DNA of 64,000 bases from assembly GCF_018069625.1 (NCBI RefSeq), contig NZ_CP072941.1:4650001-4714000 (forward strand), read 5' to 3'. The position numbers were made by a program, and so were the translations under genes. A model generated the notes under the pieces. That model was not told the DNA's origin, ran no database searches, and worked only from the letters and a program-made list of their open reading frames with translations. Shown here piece by piece: positions 18,172-29,639 of the stretch. The first letter of the stretch is position 1; every line of letters begins with the position of its first letter. Origin of the DNA: Streptomyces yatensis (GTDB lineage: Bacteria; Actinomycetota; Actinomycetes; Streptomycetales; Streptomycetaceae).

Positions 18172-19832
18172 TTGGCACCTCCGGAAGCACCGTCGTGGGA
18201 AGCACCCTCGGACTTCGGGCTGTAGTGGAACCAGCCCGCGTCGGTGACGGGGTGATCGGGCCTGGGATCCTTCTTGTCCACCACGGACATCGTGTGGTCG
18301 ACCGCCGGGTTGACGATGTCGGCCAGCGGCTTCGGGTAGACGCCGAGGAAGATCAGCAGCGCGATGAGCGGGGCCACGACGACCAGCTCACGCACCCGCA
18401 GATCGGGCATGGAGCGCACCTCGGCCTTCACCGGACCGGTCATGGTGCGTTGGTAGAGGATCAGGACGTACAGCGCCGCCAGCACTATGCCGACGGTCGC
18501 GATGACGCCGAACACCGGGTAGCGGCTGAACGTGCCGACCAGGACCAGGAATTCGCTGATGAACGGCGCGAGCCCGGGCAGCGAGAGGGTGGCGAGCCCG
18601 CCGATCAGGAAGGTGCCGGCGAGCACCGGTGCGACCTTCTGCACACCGCCGTAGTCCTCGATGAGCCGCGAACCGCGCCGGGTGATCAGGAACCCGGCCA
18701 CCAGCATCAGCGCGGCCGTGGAGACGCCGTGGTTGACCATGTAGAGCGTGGCGCCGCCCTGGCCCTGGGTGGTCATCGCGAAGATGCCCAGGATGATGAA
18801 GCCGAAGTGGGAGATCGAGGCATAGGCGATCAGCCGCTTGATGTCCCGCTGGCCGATCGCCAGCAGCGCCCCGTAGATGATGCTGATGAGCGCCAGGATC
18901 ATGATCGCCGGGGTGGCCCACTTGCTGGCCTCCGGGAAGAGCTGGAGGCAGAAGCGGAGCATCGCGAAGGTGCCGACCTTGTCGACGACCGCGGTGATCA
19001 GCACGGCGACCGGGGCGGTGGACTCCCCCATCGCGTTGGGCAGCCAGGTGTGCAGCGGCCACAGCGGCGCCTTCACCGCGAAGGCGAAGAAGAAACCGAG
19101 GAACAGCAGCCGCTCGGTGCTGGACGCCATGTCCAGCTGGCCGCCCGCCCGCGCCTGGACGATCTCCTGCAGCGAGAAGGTGCCGGTGCCGAGGTGATCG
19201 GCGGTGACCGCGTACAGCCCGACCACCGCGGCCAGCATGATCAACCCGCCCGCCAGGTTGTAGAGCAGGAACTTCACCGCCGCGTACGAGCGCTGAGTGG
19301 CCGTCTCCTCCTCGGAGCGGCCCCCGGCCCGGTCCCCGAAGCCCCCGATGAGGAAGTACATCGGGATCAGCATGGCCTCGAAGAAGATGTAGAAGAGGAA
19401 GACGTCGGTGGCCTCGAAGGAGATCACCACCATCGCCTCGACCATCAGGATCAGCGCGAAGAAGCCCTGGGTGGGCCGCCAGCGGCTGTTGGGCCGGGCA
19501 CCTTCCAGCGGATCGGCGTCATGCCAGCCCGCCAGGATGATGAAGGGGATGAGCACCGCGGTGAGCGCGATCAGCGCGACCGCGATCCCGTCCACGCCCA
19601 GTTCGTAGCGGACCCCGAAGTCCTTGATCCAGGCATGGGATTCGGTGAGCTGGAAGCGGGCGCCGCCGGGATCGAAGCGGACCAGCACGACCGCGGCGAG
19701 GGCGAGCGTGAGCAGGGAGAAGCCCAGCGCCACCCACTTGGCGGCGGCGCGCTGGGCGGCGGGCACGGCGGCGGTGACGACCGCGCCGAGCGCGGGCACC
19801 ACGGCCGTGGCCGTCAGCAGGGGAAATGACAT
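18168..19832 (-). CDS. nuoM: NADH-quinone oxidoreductase subunit M
   Basis: Antiporter-like proton-translocating subunit, 554 residues with about 14 helices. Typical features include the conserved Glu in the fifth helix region (LILMVEAMVVISFEATDVFLFYIFFEAMLIPMYFLIG), the broken-helix Lys in FAFAVKAPLWPLHTWLPNA, and AYASISHFGFIILGIFA. An extra loop GGFGDRAGGRSEEETATQRSYAA lies between helices. It sits three bases after nuoL and overlaps nuoN by four bases, so the membrane-arm genes are coupled. Confidence 0.97.
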   Translation of the reverse strand: MSFPLLTATAVVPALGAVVTAAVPAAQRAAAKWVALGFSLLTLALAAVVLVRFDPGGARFQLTESHAWIKDFGVRYELGVDGIAVALIALTAVLIPFIILAGWHDADPLEGARPNSRWRPTQGFFALILMVEAMVVISFEATDVFLFYIFFEAMLIPMYFLIGGFGDRAGGRSEEETATQRSYAAVKFLLYNLAGGLIMLAAVVGLYAVTADHLGTGTFSLQEIVQARAGGQLDMASSTERLLFLGFFFAFAVKAPLWPLHTWLPNAMGESTAPVAVLITAVVDKVGTFAMLRFCLQLFPEASKWATPAIMILALISIIYGALLAIGQRDIKRLIAYASISHFGFIILGIFAMTTQGQGGATLYMVNHGVSTAALMLVAGFLITRRGSRLIEDYGGVQKVAPVLAGTFLIGGLATLSLPGLAPFISEFLVLVGTFSRYPVFGVIATVGIVLAALYVLILYQRTMTGPVKAEVRSMPDLRVRELVVVAPLIALLIFLGVYPKPLADIVNPAVDHTMSVVDKKDPRPDHPVTDAGWFHYSPKSEGASHDGASGGAK

Positions 19833-19835
19833 GAC

Positions 19836-21731
19836 TCAGACCGCCCTCATCAGCAGGGTCGCGGCGATGAGCACCGCCGCACCGCCGAACATCGAGACCG
19901 CGTACGTACGGGCGTAGCCGTTCTGCAGCTTCCGCAGCCGGCCGGAGAGTCCGCCGACTCCGGCCGCGGTGCCGTTGACCACCCCGTCGACCAGCTTGTG
20001 GTCGACATAGACCAGCCCGCGGGTCAGGTACTGGCCGGGTTTGACGAGCGCGACGTGGTTGAAGTCGTCCTGCAGCAGATCGCGCCGGGCGGCGCGGGTG
20101 AGCAGGGAGCCGCGGGGGGCGGTGCGCGGCACCGGCCGGCGTCCGTACTGCGCCCAGGCGAGCGCGACACCGATCAGCAGCACCACCATCGTCCCGCCGG
20201 TGACCGCCGCGGCGCTGAGCGGGGAGTCGCCGTGGCTGTGGCCGGTGACCGGCTCCAGCCACTTCAGGAACGAGTCGTTGAGGCTGAACAGCCCGCCCGC
20301 GAAGACCGATCCAACGGCCAGGACCATCATGGGGATGGTCATGGACGAGGGCGACTCGTGCGGATGCGGCTCATGGCCGGCCTCATCGGGCACCCAGCGC
20401 TTCTCGCCGAAGAAGGTCAGCAGCATCACCCGCGTCATGTAGTACGCGGTGATGGCCGCGCCCAGCAGGGCCGCGCCGCCGAGGATCCAGCCCTCGGTGC
20501 CGCCCTTGGCGAAGGCCGCCTCGATGATCTTGTCCTTGGACCAGAAGCCGGAGAGCCCCGGGAAGCCGATGATCGCGAGATAGCCGAGCCCGAAGGTGAT
20601 GAAGGTGATCGGCATGTACGTGCGCAGGCCGCCGTACTTGCGCATGTCGACCTCGTCGTTCATGGCGTGCATGACCGATCCGGCCCCGAGGAAGAGCCCC
20701 GCCTTGAAGAAGCCGTGGGTCACCAGGTGCATGATCGCGAAGACATAGCCGATCGGGCCGAGCCCGGCGGCCAGGATCATATAGCCGATCTGCGACATGG
20801 TGGACCCGGCCAGGGCCTTCTTGATGTCGTCCTTGGCGCAACCGACGATCGCACCGAAGAGGAGCGTGACCGCGCCGACGGTGACCACCGCGGTCTGGGC
20901 GTCCGGGGCGTTGTCGAAGATCGCGCCGGAGCGGGTGATCAGATACACGCCCGCGGTCACCATGGTCGCCGCGTGGATCAGGGCCGAGACCGGGGTCGGG
21001 CCCTCCATCGCGTCCCCGAGCCAGGACTGCAGCGGCACCTGGGCCGACTTACCGCAGGCGGCGAGCAGCAACATCAGCCCGATCGCGGTGAGCTTGCCCT
21101 CGCTCGCGTGGTCCGCGTCGGTCAGCACCGGGGCGAAGGTGAAGGTCCCGAACGTCGTGAACATCAGCATGATCGCGATCGACAGGCCCACATCGCCGAC
21201 GCGGTTGACGATGAACGCCTTCTTCGCCGCCGTCGCCGCGCTGGGCTTGTGCTGCCAGAAGCCGATCAGCAGGTACGAGGCGAGGCCGACGCCCTCCCAG
21301 CCCACGTACAGCAGCAGGTAGTTGTCGGCGAGGACGAGCAGCAGCATGGCCGCGAGGAAGAGGTTGAGATAGCCGAAGAAGCGGCGGCGGCGCTCGTCGT
21401 GCTCCATATAGCCGATCGAATAGATGTGGATCAGCGTGCCCACACCGGTGATCAGCAGGACGAAGGTCATGGACAACTGGTCGAGCTGGAAGGCGACGTC
21501 CGCCCGGAAGCCGCCCACCGGGATCCAGCTGAAGACCTTGCTGTGCAGGGCCCGGTCGTGCTCGCCGCGGCCGAGCATCTCGGCGAAGAGCACGGCGCCG
21601 ATCACGAAGGAGGCGGCGGCGAGCACCGTGCCGATGTAGTGGCCCTTGCCGTCCAGCCGCCGCCCCCCGCACAGCAGCAGGGCAGCGCCGAGAAGCGGCG
21701 CCGCGACAAGCAATCCGATGAGGTTCTCCAC
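19836..21731 (-). CDS. nuoL: NADH-quinone oxidoreductase subunit L
   Basis: The largest membrane subunit (631 residues), at the distal end of the complex I membrane arm. It has the NuoL N-terminal part ([41 protein letters not shown]), the proton-pathway helices ([37 protein letters not shown]) and the long lateral helix near the C-terminus. It is followed by nuoM after 3 bp and preceded by nuoK after 16 bp. ATG start with AGAAGGGG upstream. Nothing unusual is seen. Confidence 0.97.
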   Translation of the reverse strand: MENLIGLLVAAPLLGAALLLCGGRRLDGKGHYIGTVLAAASFVIGAVLFAEMLGRGEHDRALHSKVFSWIPVGGFRADVAFQLDQLSMTFVLLITGVGTLIHIYSIGYMEHDERRRRFFGYLNLFLAAMLLLVLADNYLLLYVGWEGVGLASYLLIGFWQHKPSAATAAKKAFIVNRVGDVGLSIAIMLMFTTFGTFTFAPVLTDADHASEGKLTAIGLMLLLAACGKSAQVPLQSWLGDAMEGPTPVSALIHAATMVTAGVYLITRSGAIFDNAPDAQTAVVTVGAVTLLFGAIVGCAKDDIKKALAGSTMSQIGYMILAAGLGPIGYVFAIMHLVTHGFFKAGLFLGAGSVMHAMNDEVDMRKYGGLRTYMPITFITFGLGYLAIIGFPGLSGFWSKDKIIEAAFAKGGTEGWILGGAALLGAAITAYYMTRVMLLTFFGEKRWVPDEAGHEPHPHESPSSMTIPMMVLAVGSVFAGGLFSLNDSFLKWLEPVTGHSHGDSPLSAAAVTGGTMVVLLIGVALAWAQYGRRPVPRTAPRGSLLTRAARRDLLQDDFNHVALVKPGQYLTRGLVYVDHKLVDGVVNGTAAGVGGLSGRLRKLQNGYARTYAVSMFGGAAVLIAATLLMRAV

Positions 21732-21747
21732 TTGAACGCGACCCCTT

Positions 21748-22047
21748 CTAGAGCTTCATCAGGCTGGCGTCGTCGACCGAGGCCGAGTGGCGGGAGCGGA
21801 AGACGGACACGATGATCGCGAGACCGACCACGACTTCCGCCGCGGCGACGACCATCGTGAAGAACGCGATGATCTGGCCGTCGAGATTGCCGTGCAGCCG
21901 GGAGAAGGTGACGAACGCCAGGTTGCATGCGTTCAGCATCAGCTCGACGCACATGAAGAGGACGATCGCGTTCCGCCTGATCACGACACCGGCCGCACCA
22001 ATGGTGAACAACAGGGCGGCCAGGTAGAGGTAGTTGACCGGATTCAC
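21748..22047 (-). CDS. nuoK: NADH-quinone oxidoreductase subunit K
   Basis: A 99-residue MrpC-like membrane subunit with three helices. The two membrane-buried glutamates conserved in NuoK are present in [14 protein letters not shown] and [15 protein letters not shown]. Length is that of the E. coli protein (100). The start at 22047 overlaps the nuoJ stop by four bases (ATGA/GTGA type). Confidence 0.97.
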   Translation of the reverse strand: MNPVNYLYLAALLFTIGAAGVVIRRNAIVLFMCVELMLNACNLAFVTFSRLHGNLDGQIIAFFTMVVAAAEVVVGLAIIVSVFRSRHSASVDDASLMKL

Positions 22048-22964
22048 TTGGCGACTCCCCTCGAGTTCGCGCCGGCCGCGTTCTCGCCGTTCTCGCCGTT
22101 TGCGCCGTTCTCGCCGTGCTCCGGCTCGGCGGCGTCCCCGGCCTTCTTGCCGGTGTCCCTGGCGTTACGGCCCAGCCAGCGCTGCGAGCGCTGCTCCAGC
22201 GCCGCCAGCTCGGCCAGCGCATCGCTGGAGACGTCCCGGATCTGACCGCGGCCGCGCAGCGTCGCGTTGACCGTGAGCTCGGACGGGGTGCCGTCGGGCA
22301 GCAGACCGGGGATGTCCACCGCGTTGTGCCGCGCGTACACGCCGGGGGCGGGCAGCGGCGGCACGTTCCGCCCGGTGCGCACCCGCGCCTCGGCCTGCTC
22401 GCGCTGGGTGCGGGCCCGCTCGGTGCGCTCGCGGTGGGTCAGCACCATCGCGCCGACCGCCGCGGTGATCAGCAGCGCGCCGGTGATCTCGAAGGCGAAG
22501 ACGTACTTGGTGAAGATCAGCGCCGCCAGGCCTTCGACATTGCCGCCGGAGTTGGCCTGGCCCAGGCCGTTCCACGTCTTCAGCGAGGCATTGCCGAGCC
22601 CGGCGCACAGCAGGATGCCGAAGCCGAGCCCGCACAGGGCGGCGAGCCAGCGCTGCCCCTTCAGGGTCTCCTTGAGGGAGTCGGCCGCGGTGACACCGAC
22701 CAGCATCACCACGAAGAGGAAGAGCATCATGATCGCGCCGGTGTAGACGACGATCTGGACGACGCCCAGGAAGTACGCGCCGTTGGCGAGGTAGAAGACC
22801 GCCAGGACGATCATGGTGCCCGCCAGGCACAGGGCGCTGTGCACGGCCTTGCGCATCAGGATCGTGCACAGCGCGCCGATCACGGCGACGGTGCCGAGCA
22901 CCCAGAACTGGAGGGCCTCCCCCGTGGAGGTGGTGGAGGCCGCAGCGGCCAGAGTGCCGCTCAT
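22044..22964 (-). CDS. nuoJ: NADH-quinone oxidoreductase subunit J
   Basis: Membrane subunit with five helices in the first 180 residues ([52 protein letters not shown]). At 306 residues it is much longer than E. coli NuoJ (184). The extra 110-120 C-terminal residues are charged and low-complexity, ending in Glu/Asn/Gly-rich sequence, and should be cytoplasmic. Such tails are usual in actinobacterial complex I. The stop overlaps nuoK and the start overlaps the nuoI stop. Confidence 0.96.
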   Translation of the reverse strand: MSGTLAAAASTTSTGEALQFWVLGTVAVIGALCTILMRKAVHSALCLAGTMIVLAVFYLANGAYFLGVVQIVVYTGAIMMLFLFVVMLVGVTAADSLKETLKGQRWLAALCGLGFGILLCAGLGNASLKTWNGLGQANSGGNVEGLAALIFTKYVFAFEITGALLITAAVGAMVLTHRERTERARTQREQAEARVRTGRNVPPLPAPGVYARHNAVDIPGLLPDGTPSELTVNATLRGRGQIRDVSSDALAELAALEQRSQRWLGRNARDTGKKAGDAAEPEHGENGANGENGENAAGANSRGVAK

Positions 22965-23593
22965 GCCTGCACCCCCCGCTGCCGGTCCTGCGACTCCTGC
23001 GGCTCCTGGAACTCCTCGTTCCCCGCGGCCTGGTCGGACAGGGTCTCGCCCTTGCTGACCGCGACCTGCCGGGAGGTGCCGGGCGCGGCCTCGGTCACCA
23101 GACCCCGGTAGTAGTCCTGCTCGTCGGTGCCGGGATAGATGGCGTGCGGGGAGTCGACCATCCCGTCCTCGAGGCCCGCGAGCAGCTCTTCCTTGGTGTA
23201 GATGAGCGATTCTCGGCTGCGGTCGGCGAGCTCGTACTCATTGGTCATGGTCAGCGCCCGGGTGGGGCACGCCTCGACGCACAGGCCGCACAGGATGCAG
23301 CGCAGATAGTTGATCTGGTAGACGCGGCCGTAGCGCTCACCCGGGGAGTAGCGCTCCTCGTCGGTGTTGTCCGCGCCCTCCACATAGATCGCGTCGGCGG
23401 GACAGGCCCAGGCGCACAGCTCGCAGCCGATGCACTTCTCCAGCCCGTCCGGATGCCGGTTGAGCTGGTGGCGTCCGTGGAAGCGGGGCGCGGTGGGCTT
23501 CTTCTCCTCTGGGTACTGCTCGGTGAGCCGCTTCTTGAACATGGCCTTGAAGGTCACGCCGAAGCCGGCCACCGGATTCTGGAAGTCAGGCAC
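22961..23593 (-). CDS. nuoI: NADH-quinone oxidoreductase subunit I
   Basis: Peripheral-arm subunit carrying clusters N6a and N6b, which pass electrons to NuoB. Two complete motifs [12 protein letters not shown] and [12 protein letters not shown] are present. The protein is 210 residues, with a disordered C-terminal tail rich in Gln and Glu. I start at the GTG at 23593 ([15 protein letters not shown]), which has AGGAGG upstream and overlaps the nuoH end by eight bases; the longer in-frame version begins inside nuoH. Confidence 0.95.
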   Translation of the reverse strand: MPDFQNPVAGFGVTFKAMFKKRLTEQYPEEKKPTAPRFHGRHQLNRHPDGLEKCIGCELCAWACPADAIYVEGADNTDEERYSPGERYGRVYQINYLRCILCGLCVEACPTRALTMTNEYELADRSRESLIYTKEELLAGLEDGMVDSPHAIYPGTDEQDYYRGLVTEAAPGTSRQVAVSKGETLSDQAAGNEEFQEPQESQDRQRGVQA

Positions 23594-24944
23594 CGTCGGC
23601 CTCCTTTCCGTCACTGGCAGTGTCGGGCCCACCACTGACAATCAACTCGCGCTCGGTGCGCGGACGTCGGCGGGGGACGGGCGGCAAGGTCTGACCGGGC
23701 AGCGGCGGCACCGGGAACCCTCCCGCCATCGGATCGAAGGCGGACTCCGGTCCCTGTTCCGCTCCGGCCTCGGCCTCCGTCGCCGAACGGTCGCGGAAGA
23801 AGTCGACCACGAAGGACAGCAGCAGCAGCGCGATCACCGCGCTGCCCACGTACAGCACGATGTCCTGGTAGTCGTAGTTCTCGTTGCGCAGCGCCCGGAC
23901 GGTGGCGACCAGCATCAGCCAGACCATCGAGATCGGGATGAGCACCTTCCAGCCCAGCTTCATGAACTGGTCGTAGCGCACGCGCGGGAGCGTGCCGCGC
24001 ACCCAGATGAAGACGAACAGCGAGGTGACGACCTTGCCGACGAACCACAGCATCGGCCACCAGCCGTGGTTGGCGCCTTCCCAGAAGGTGCTGATCGGCC
24101 AGGGCGCCCGCCAGCCGCCGAGGAAGAGGGTGACGGCGACCATCGAGACGGTGACCATGTTGATGTACTCGGCGAGCATGAACATCGCGAACTTGATCGA
24201 CGAGTACTCGGTGTTGAAGCCGCCGACCAGGTCGCCCTCGGACTCCGGCATGTCGAACGGCGCCCGGTTGGTCTCACCGATCATCGAGACGATGTAGATG
24301 AGGAACGAGACCGGCAGCAGCACCGCGTACCAGCGGTCGTGCTGCCCTTCGACGATCTGCGAGGTCGACATCGACCCGGAGTAGAGGAAGACCGCCGCGA
24401 AGGAGAGCCCCATCGCGATCTCGTAGCTGATCATCTGGGCGCAGGAGCGCAGGCCGCCCAGGAGCGGATACGTCGATCCGGAGGACCAGCCCGCGAGCAC
24501 GATGCCGTAGATGCCGACCGAGGCGGTGGCGAGGATGTAGAGGACGGCGATCGGCAGGTCGGTCAGCTGCATCGTGGTGCGGTGGCCGAAGATCGAGATC
24601 TCGCCGCCCGAGGGGCCGAACGGCATCACCGCGACCGCCATGAAGGCGGGGATGGCCGCGACGATCGGCGCCAGGACGTAGACCACCTTGTCCGCGCCCT
24701 TGACGACCACGTCCTCCTTGAGCATCAGCTTCACGCCGTCCGCGAGGGACTGCAGCATGCCCCAGGGGCCATGGCGGTTGGGCCCGATGCGCAGCTGCAT
24801 CCAGCCGACCACCTTGCGCTCCATGACGATGGAGATCAGCACCGTCACCATCAGGAACGCGAAGCAGAAGACGGCCTTGATCAGGACCAGCCACCACGGG
24901 TCGGTGCCGAACATCGACAGGTCCTCTGCGGCGAGATACCTCAC
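23586..24944 (-). CDS. nuoH: NADH-quinone oxidoreductase subunit H
   Basis: Membrane subunit that forms the quinone chamber with NuoB and NuoD. Eight helices and the conserved quinone-site loops are present ([49 protein letters not shown] with its acidic cluster). It has 452 residues against about 325 in E. coli. The extra C-terminal residues (after [10 protein letters not shown]) are Pro/Glu-rich and probably cytoplasmic, as in other actinobacteria. GTG start overlaps the nuoG stop by four bases. Confidence 0.97.
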   Translation of the reverse strand: MRYLAAEDLSMFGTDPWWLVLIKAVFCFAFLMVTVLISIVMERKVVGWMQLRIGPNRHGPWGMLQSLADGVKLMLKEDVVVKGADKVVYVLAPIVAAIPAFMAVAVMPFGPSGGEISIFGHRTTMQLTDLPIAVLYILATASVGIYGIVLAGWSSGSTYPLLGGLRSCAQMISYEIAMGLSFAAVFLYSGSMSTSQIVEGQHDRWYAVLLPVSFLIYIVSMIGETNRAPFDMPESEGDLVGGFNTEYSSIKFAMFMLAEYINMVTVSMVAVTLFLGGWRAPWPISTFWEGANHGWWPMLWFVGKVVTSLFVFIWVRGTLPRVRYDQFMKLGWKVLIPISMVWLMLVATVRALRNENYDYQDIVLYVGSAVIALLLLSFVVDFFRDRSATEAEAGAEQGPESAFDPMAGGFPVPPLPGQTLPPVPRRRPRTERELIVSGGPDTASDGKEADGA

Positions 24945-27430
24945 TGGGTCACCTCCGTCGCGGGGGCAGTGATCGTGACGACATCACCGGGGCGGGCTCC
25001 TAGATCGCGGTGGACACCGCCGCCGACGGAGGCCAGCGGCAGCCAGACCACCCGGTCGGGCATCGGGGTGATGCTCAGCGGCAGTTGGACCGAGCCGGCC
25101 GGGCCGCTGACGCGGAGGATCTGGCCGTCCTCGACGCCCGCCTCGCCCGCCGTGGCGGCCGACAGCCGGGCCACGGCCGCGTGACGGGTCCCGGCCAGCG
25201 CCGGATCGCCCTCCTGCAGCCGGCCCTGGTCGAGCAGCAGCCGATGGCCGGCGAGTACCGCCTCGCCCTCGGCCGGCCGGGGCAGCGGGCCGCCCGTCTC
25301 CAGCGAGGCGGTGGCGCGCGGGCCCTGCCAGGTGCCGAGCCGGGTCATCTCGGCGCGTACGGCCTCGACGTCCGGCAGGCCCAGGGGCGCGTCCAGCGCG
25401 TCGGCCAGCATGTGCAGCACCCGGGCGTCCGGCAGCGTATGACGGCGGGTCATCTGATCGGGCTTGAGCGCGGCCTCGAACGGCCGTGCCCGCCCCTCCC
25501 AGTTGAGGAAGGTGCCGGACTTCTCGACGACCGCCGCGACCGGCAGCACCACATCGGCCAGCTCGGTGACCTCAGAGGGCCGCTGCTCCAGGCTGACCAC
25601 GAAGTCCACCGCGTCCAGAGCCTCCAGCGCCCGCGCCGGATCGGGCAGATCGGCGACCTCGACGCCCGCGACCAGCAGCGCGCCGAGCCCGCCGACGGCC
25701 GCGGCCTCGATGATCTGGCCGGTGTCCCGGCCCACCTGGTGCGGAAGGTCGTTGGTGCCCCAGACGGCGGAGACCTCCTCGCGGGCCCGCGGGTCATGGG
25801 CGGGGCGGCCGCCGGGCAGCAGCCCGGGAAGGGCGCCCGCCTCGATCGCGCCCCGCTCCCCCGCCCGGCGCGGAATCCAGGCGAGGGTGGCCCCGGTGGC
25901 GGCGGCGGCCCGTACGGCGGCGGTCAGCCCGCCGGCCACGGACGCCAGCCGCTCGCCCACGATGATCACCGCGCCCTCTTCGCGCAGCGCCTCGGCGGCC
26001 CGCTCCCCGCTCTCGTCCAGACCGGTGCGGCCGGCGATGGCGTCCAGCCACTCCGGCTCGGTGCCGGGGGCGGCCGGCAGCAGCAGGCCGCCCGCCTTCT
26101 CCAGGCCCCGGGTGGCGTGGGTGGCCAGCGAGAAGGTGCGCTGCCCGTGCTTGCGGTGCGCCTTGCGCAGCCGCAGGAAGACGCCGGGCGACTCCTCCTC
26201 GGACTCGAAGCCCACCAGCAGCACGGCCGGGGCCTTCTCCAGCGTGGTGTAGGTGAGTCCGCCGCCGTCCAGGTCACGCCCCCGGCCCGCGATATGGGTG
26301 GCCAGGAAGTCGGCCTCCTCATCGCTGTGCGTACGGGCCCGGAAGTCGATGTCGTTGGTGTCCAGGGCGAGCCGCGCGAACTTCGCGTAGGCGTACGCGT
26401 CCTCGACGGTCAGCCGGCCGCCGGTGAGCACGCCGGTGCGGCCGCGCGCCATCCCCAGCCCCTCGGCCGCCGCGTCCAGCGCCTCGGGCCAGCTCGCCGG
26501 CTCCAGCTTCCCCGTCTCGCGGTCGCGCACCAGCGGCGTGGTGAGCCGCTCGGGCAGCTGCGCGTAGCGGAAGCCGAAGCGGCCCTTGTCGCAGATCCAC
26601 TCCTCGTTGACCTCGGGGTCGTCCGCCGCCAGCCGCCGCATGACCTTGCCGCGCCGGTGGTCGGTGCGGGTCGCGCAGCCGCCCGCGCAGTGCTCGCACA
26701 CGCTGGGCGAGGAGACCAGGTCGAAGGGGCGGGAGCGGAAGCGGTACGCCGCCGAGGTCAGGGCGCCCACCGGGCAGACCTGGATGGTGTTGCCGGAGAA
26801 GTACGACTCGAACGGGTCGCCCTCGCCGGTGCCCACCTGCTGCAGCGCGCCCCGCTCCAGCAGCTCGATCATCGGGTCGCCCGCGACCTGGTTGGAGAAG
26901 CGGGTGCAGCGCGCGCACAGCACACAGCGCTCGCGGTCCAGCAGCACCTGGGCCGAGATCGGGACCGGCTTGGCGAAGGTGCGCTTCTGGCCCTCGAAGC
27001 GGCTGTCGGCCTGTCCGGCGCTCATCGCCTGGTTCTGCAGCGGGCATTCACCGCCCTTGTCGCAGACCGGGCAGTCCAGCGGGTGGTTGATCAGCAGCAG
27101 CTCCATCACTCCGCGCTGTGCCTTCTCGGCCACCGGGGAGGTGAGCTGCGTCTTGACGACCATCCCGTCGGTGCAGGTGATGGTGCAGGAGGCCATCGGC
27201 TTGCGCTGGCCCTCCACCTCGACGATGCACTGGCGGCAGGCACCGGCCGGGTCCAGCAGCGGATGGTCGCAGAACCGCGGGATCTCGATGCCGAGCAGTT
27301 CGGCGGCACGGATGACCAGCGTCCCCTTGGGGACCGAGATCTCGATCCCGTCGATGGTGACGGAGACCAGATCCTCTCGCGGCACCGCCGCCTCCCCGCC
27401 CGACGAGGGTGCGTTGGTGGTCACGGTCAT
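24941..27430 (-). CDS. nuoG: NADH-quinone oxidoreductase subunit G
   Basis: Largest peripheral-arm subunit (829 residues), holding several iron-sulfur clusters. Ligands are visible for N1b ([15 protein letters not shown]...ASCT), N5 ([17 protein letters not shown]), N4 ([14 protein letters not shown] with a distant CPVGAL) and the off-pathway N7 type (VCEHCAGGC then ICDKGRFGF). The remaining two thirds is a molybdopterin-oxidoreductase-like domain without catalytic role. The ATG at 27430 ([12 protein letters not shown]) overlaps the nuoF stop by four bases; upstream in-frame sequence is nuoF in another frame. Confidence 0.96.
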   Translation of the reverse strand: MTVTTNAPSSGGEAAVPREDLVSVTIDGIEISVPKGTLVIRAAELLGIEIPRFCDHPLLDPAGACRQCIVEVEGQRKPMASCTITCTDGMVVKTQLTSPVAEKAQRGVMELLLINHPLDCPVCDKGGECPLQNQAMSAGQADSRFEGQKRTFAKPVPISAQVLLDRERCVLCARCTRFSNQVAGDPMIELLERGALQQVGTGEGDPFESYFSGNTIQVCPVGALTSAAYRFRSRPFDLVSSPSVCEHCAGGCATRTDHRRGKVMRRLAADDPEVNEEWICDKGRFGFRYAQLPERLTTPLVRDRETGKLEPASWPEALDAAAEGLGMARGRTGVLTGGRLTVEDAYAYAKFARLALDTNDIDFRARTHSDEEADFLATHIAGRGRDLDGGGLTYTTLEKAPAVLLVGFESEEESPGVFLRLRKAHRKHGQRTFSLATHATRGLEKAGGLLLPAAPGTEPEWLDAIAGRTGLDESGERAAEALREEGAVIIVGERLASVAGGLTAAVRAAAATGATLAWIPRRAGERGAIEAGALPGLLPGGRPAHDPRAREEVSAVWGTNDLPHQVGRDTGQIIEAAAVGGLGALLVAGVEVADLPDPARALEALDAVDFVVSLEQRPSEVTELADVVLPVAAVVEKSGTFLNWEGRARPFEAALKPDQMTRRHTLPDARVLHMLADALDAPLGLPDVEAVRAEMTRLGTWQGPRATASLETGGPLPRPAEGEAVLAGHRLLLDQGRLQEGDPALAGTRHAAVARLSAATAGEAGVEDGQILRVSGPAGSVQLPLSITPMPDRVVWLPLASVGGGVHRDLGARPGDVVTITAPATEVTQ

Positions 27431-28809
27431 GCGTTCACCCCCAGGTGAGTGGAGCGCGGCTCGTCGGCCCAGACGGTCGACTTGGCCGGGTCGAACGGAC
27501 AGCCTCCGCCGGTGATGTGCTGCTCGTACTCCTCGCGGAAGTACTTCAGCGAGGAGAAGATGGGGCTGGCCGCGCCGTCGCCGAGGGCGCAGAAGGACTT
27601 GCCGTTGATGTTGTCGGCGATGTCGGCCAGCTTGTCGAGGTCGTCCATGCGCCCCTTGCCGGCCTCCAGGTCGCGCAACAGCTGCACCAGCCAGTACGTG
27701 CCCTCGCGGCAGGGTGTGCACTTGCCGCAGGACTCATGCGCGTAGAACTCGGTCCAGCGGGTCACCGCCCGCACCACGCAGGTGGTCTCGTCGAAGCACT
27801 GGAGCGCCTTGGTGCCCAGCATCGACCCGGCCGCGCCCACGCCCTCGTAGTCCAGCGGGACGTCCAGGTGCTCCTCGGTGAGCAGCGGGGTGGACGAGCC
27901 GCCCGGGGTCCAGAACTTCAGCCGGTGGCCGGGGCGCATCCCGCCGCTCATGTCGAGCAGCTGGCGCAGGGTGATGCCGAGCGGGCCCTCGAACTGTCCG
28001 GGGTTGGCCACATGGCCGGACAGCGAGTAGAGCGTGAAGCCCGGGGACTTCTCGCTGCCCATCGAACGGAACCATTCCTTGCCCTTGTTGAGGATCGCGG
28101 GAACAGAGGCGATGGATTCGACGTTGTTCACCACAGTGGGGCACGCGTACAGACCGGCGACCGCGGGGAAGGGGGGCCGCAGCCGGGGCTGGCCGCGGCG
28201 TCCCTCCAACGAGTCCAGCAGCGCGGTCTCCTCACCACAGATGTACGCGCCGGCGCCCGCGTGCACGGTGATGTCGAGACCGGGAAGTCCGTCCACCCCG
28301 AGCTTGTCCCGCCGCCGTTCCGCGGTGCCGAGGTAGCCCGCCTCGTACGCCTCGCGGACGGCCTCGTGCAGCCGCCGCAGCACCGGGACGGTCTCGCCGC
28401 GCAGATAGATGAAGGCGTGCTCGGAGCGGATGGCATGACAGGCGATGACCATGCCCTCGATGAGCGAGTGCGGATTGGCGTAGAGAAGGGGGATGTCCTT
28501 GCAGGTGCCCGGTTCCGACTCATCGGCGTTGACGACGAGATAGTGCGGCTTGCCGTCGCCCTGCGGAATGAACTGCCACTTCATTCCGGTGGGGAAGCCG
28601 GCGCCGCCGCGCCCGCGCAGACCCGCGTCCTTCACCAGCGCGATCACCGCGTCGGGGTCCATGGCGAGGGCCTTGCGCATGCCCTCGTAGCCCTCGTGCC
28701 GCAGATAGGTGCGCAGGGTCCAGGAGTTCGGCTGGTCCCAGAAGGCGGAGAGCACGGGTGCCAGCAGCTTCTCGGGGCTGTGCCCATTGATCTCGGTTGT
28801 CACGGTCAT
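27427..28809 (-). CDS. nuoF: NADH-quinone oxidoreductase subunit F
   Basis: NADH- and FMN-binding subunit where electrons enter complex I. The glycine-rich nucleotide motif [16 protein letters not shown], the FMN region [16 protein letters not shown] and [19 protein letters not shown], and the N3 cluster ligands [12 protein letters not shown] with FCALGDGA near the C-terminus are intact. The ATG at 28809 shares one base with the nuoE stop (TGATG) and has GAGGAGGGG upstream; a GTG one codon earlier is the only alternative. 460 residues, normal length. Confidence 0.97.
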   Translation of the reverse strand: MTVTTEINGHSPEKLLAPVLSAFWDQPNSWTLRTYLRHEGYEGMRKALAMDPDAVIALVKDAGLRGRGGAGFPTGMKWQFIPQGDGKPHYLVVNADESEPGTCKDIPLLYANPHSLIEGMVIACHAIRSEHAFIYLRGETVPVLRRLHEAVREAYEAGYLGTAERRRDKLGVDGLPGLDITVHAGAGAYICGEETALLDSLEGRRGQPRLRPPFPAVAGLYACPTVVNNVESIASVPAILNKGKEWFRSMGSEKSPGFTLYSLSGHVANPGQFEGPLGITLRQLLDMSGGMRPGHRLKFWTPGGSSTPLLTEEHLDVPLDYEGVGAAGSMLGTKALQCFDETTCVVRAVTRWTEFYAHESCGKCTPCREGTYWLVQLLRDLEAGKGRMDDLDKLADIADNINGKSFCALGDGAASPIFSSLKYFREEYEQHITGGGCPFDPAKSTVWADEPRSTHLGVNA

Positions 28810-29639
28810 CACTCCCCCTCCTCGGCGACCGGACCTGCGGGGTGGTGCGGATCGGAGGCGGAGGTCCGCTGCGGCGCGTCATGCGAGCTGGGATGCGTCG
28901 GCGGCGCCTCGTCCTGCGGGGCGTCCGCGGACCTCGGCGAGACGACCCGGCCGGGCGCGGCCTCCCCCTTGGCCAGCCGCAGCCCGACCAGCGAGGCGGG
29001 GCCCGCGGAGCCACCGGCCTCGACGGCGCCCGGACGGGCGTCGGGGAAGCCGGCCAGGATCCGGGCGGTCTCCTTGTAGGTGCACAGCGGCGCGCCCCGG
29101 GTGGGCTCGACGGTCCGGCCCGCCCGCAGATCGTCGACCAGCCCCTTGGCCGACTCGACGGTCTGGTTGTCGAAGAACTCCCAGTTGACCATCACCACGG
29201 GGGCGTAGTCGCAGGCCGCGTTGCACTCGATGTGCTCCAGGGTGACCTTGCCGTCCTCGGTGGTCTCCCCGTTGCCCACCCCCAGATGGCTCTGCAGCTC
29301 CTCGAAGATCGCGTCGCCGCCCATCACCGCGCACAGGGTGTTGGTGCACACCCCGACCTGGTAGTCGCCGGAGGGCTTGCGCCGGTACATCGTGTAGAAG
29401 GTGGCGACGGCGGTGACCTCGGCGGTGGTCAGCCCCAGCACCTCGGCGCAGAACCGCATGCCGGTGCGGGTGACATGGCCCTCCTCGGACTGCACCAGAT
29501 GCAGCAGCGGCAGCAGCGCGCTGCGGCTGTCCGGGTAGCGGGCGATCACCTCCCGGGCGTCCGCCTCGAGCCGGGCACGTACCTCGGCGGGGTAGTCGGG
29601 GGCCGGCAGCTCCGGCATTCCCAGCTGTACGTCTGTCAC
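28809..29639 (-). CDS. nuoE: NADH-quinone oxidoreductase subunit E
   Basis: 24-kDa-type subunit with the [2Fe-2S] cluster N1a. Ligands are CTNTLC (Cys-x4-Cys) and CNAACD (Cys-x3-Cys). At 276 residues it is about 100 longer than E. coli NuoE (166). The extra C-terminal residues (after [10 protein letters not shown]) are low complexity and rich in Ala, Pro, His and Ser. The GTG at 29639 overlaps the nuoD stop by four bases; longer in-frame extensions read through nuoD in a non-coding frame. Confidence 0.95.
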   Translation of the reverse strand: MTDVQLGMPELPAPDYPAEVRARLEADAREVIARYPDSRSALLPLLHLVQSEEGHVTRTGMRFCAEVLGLTTAEVTAVATFYTMYRRKPSGDYQVGVCTNTLCAVMGGDAIFEELQSHLGVGNGETTEDGKVTLEHIECNAACDYAPVVMVNWEFFDNQTVESAKGLVDDLRAGRTVEPTRGAPLCTYKETARILAGFPDARPGAVEAGGSAGPASLVGLRLAKGEAAPGRVVSPRSADAPQDEAPPTHPSSHDAPQRTSASDPHHPAGPVAEEGE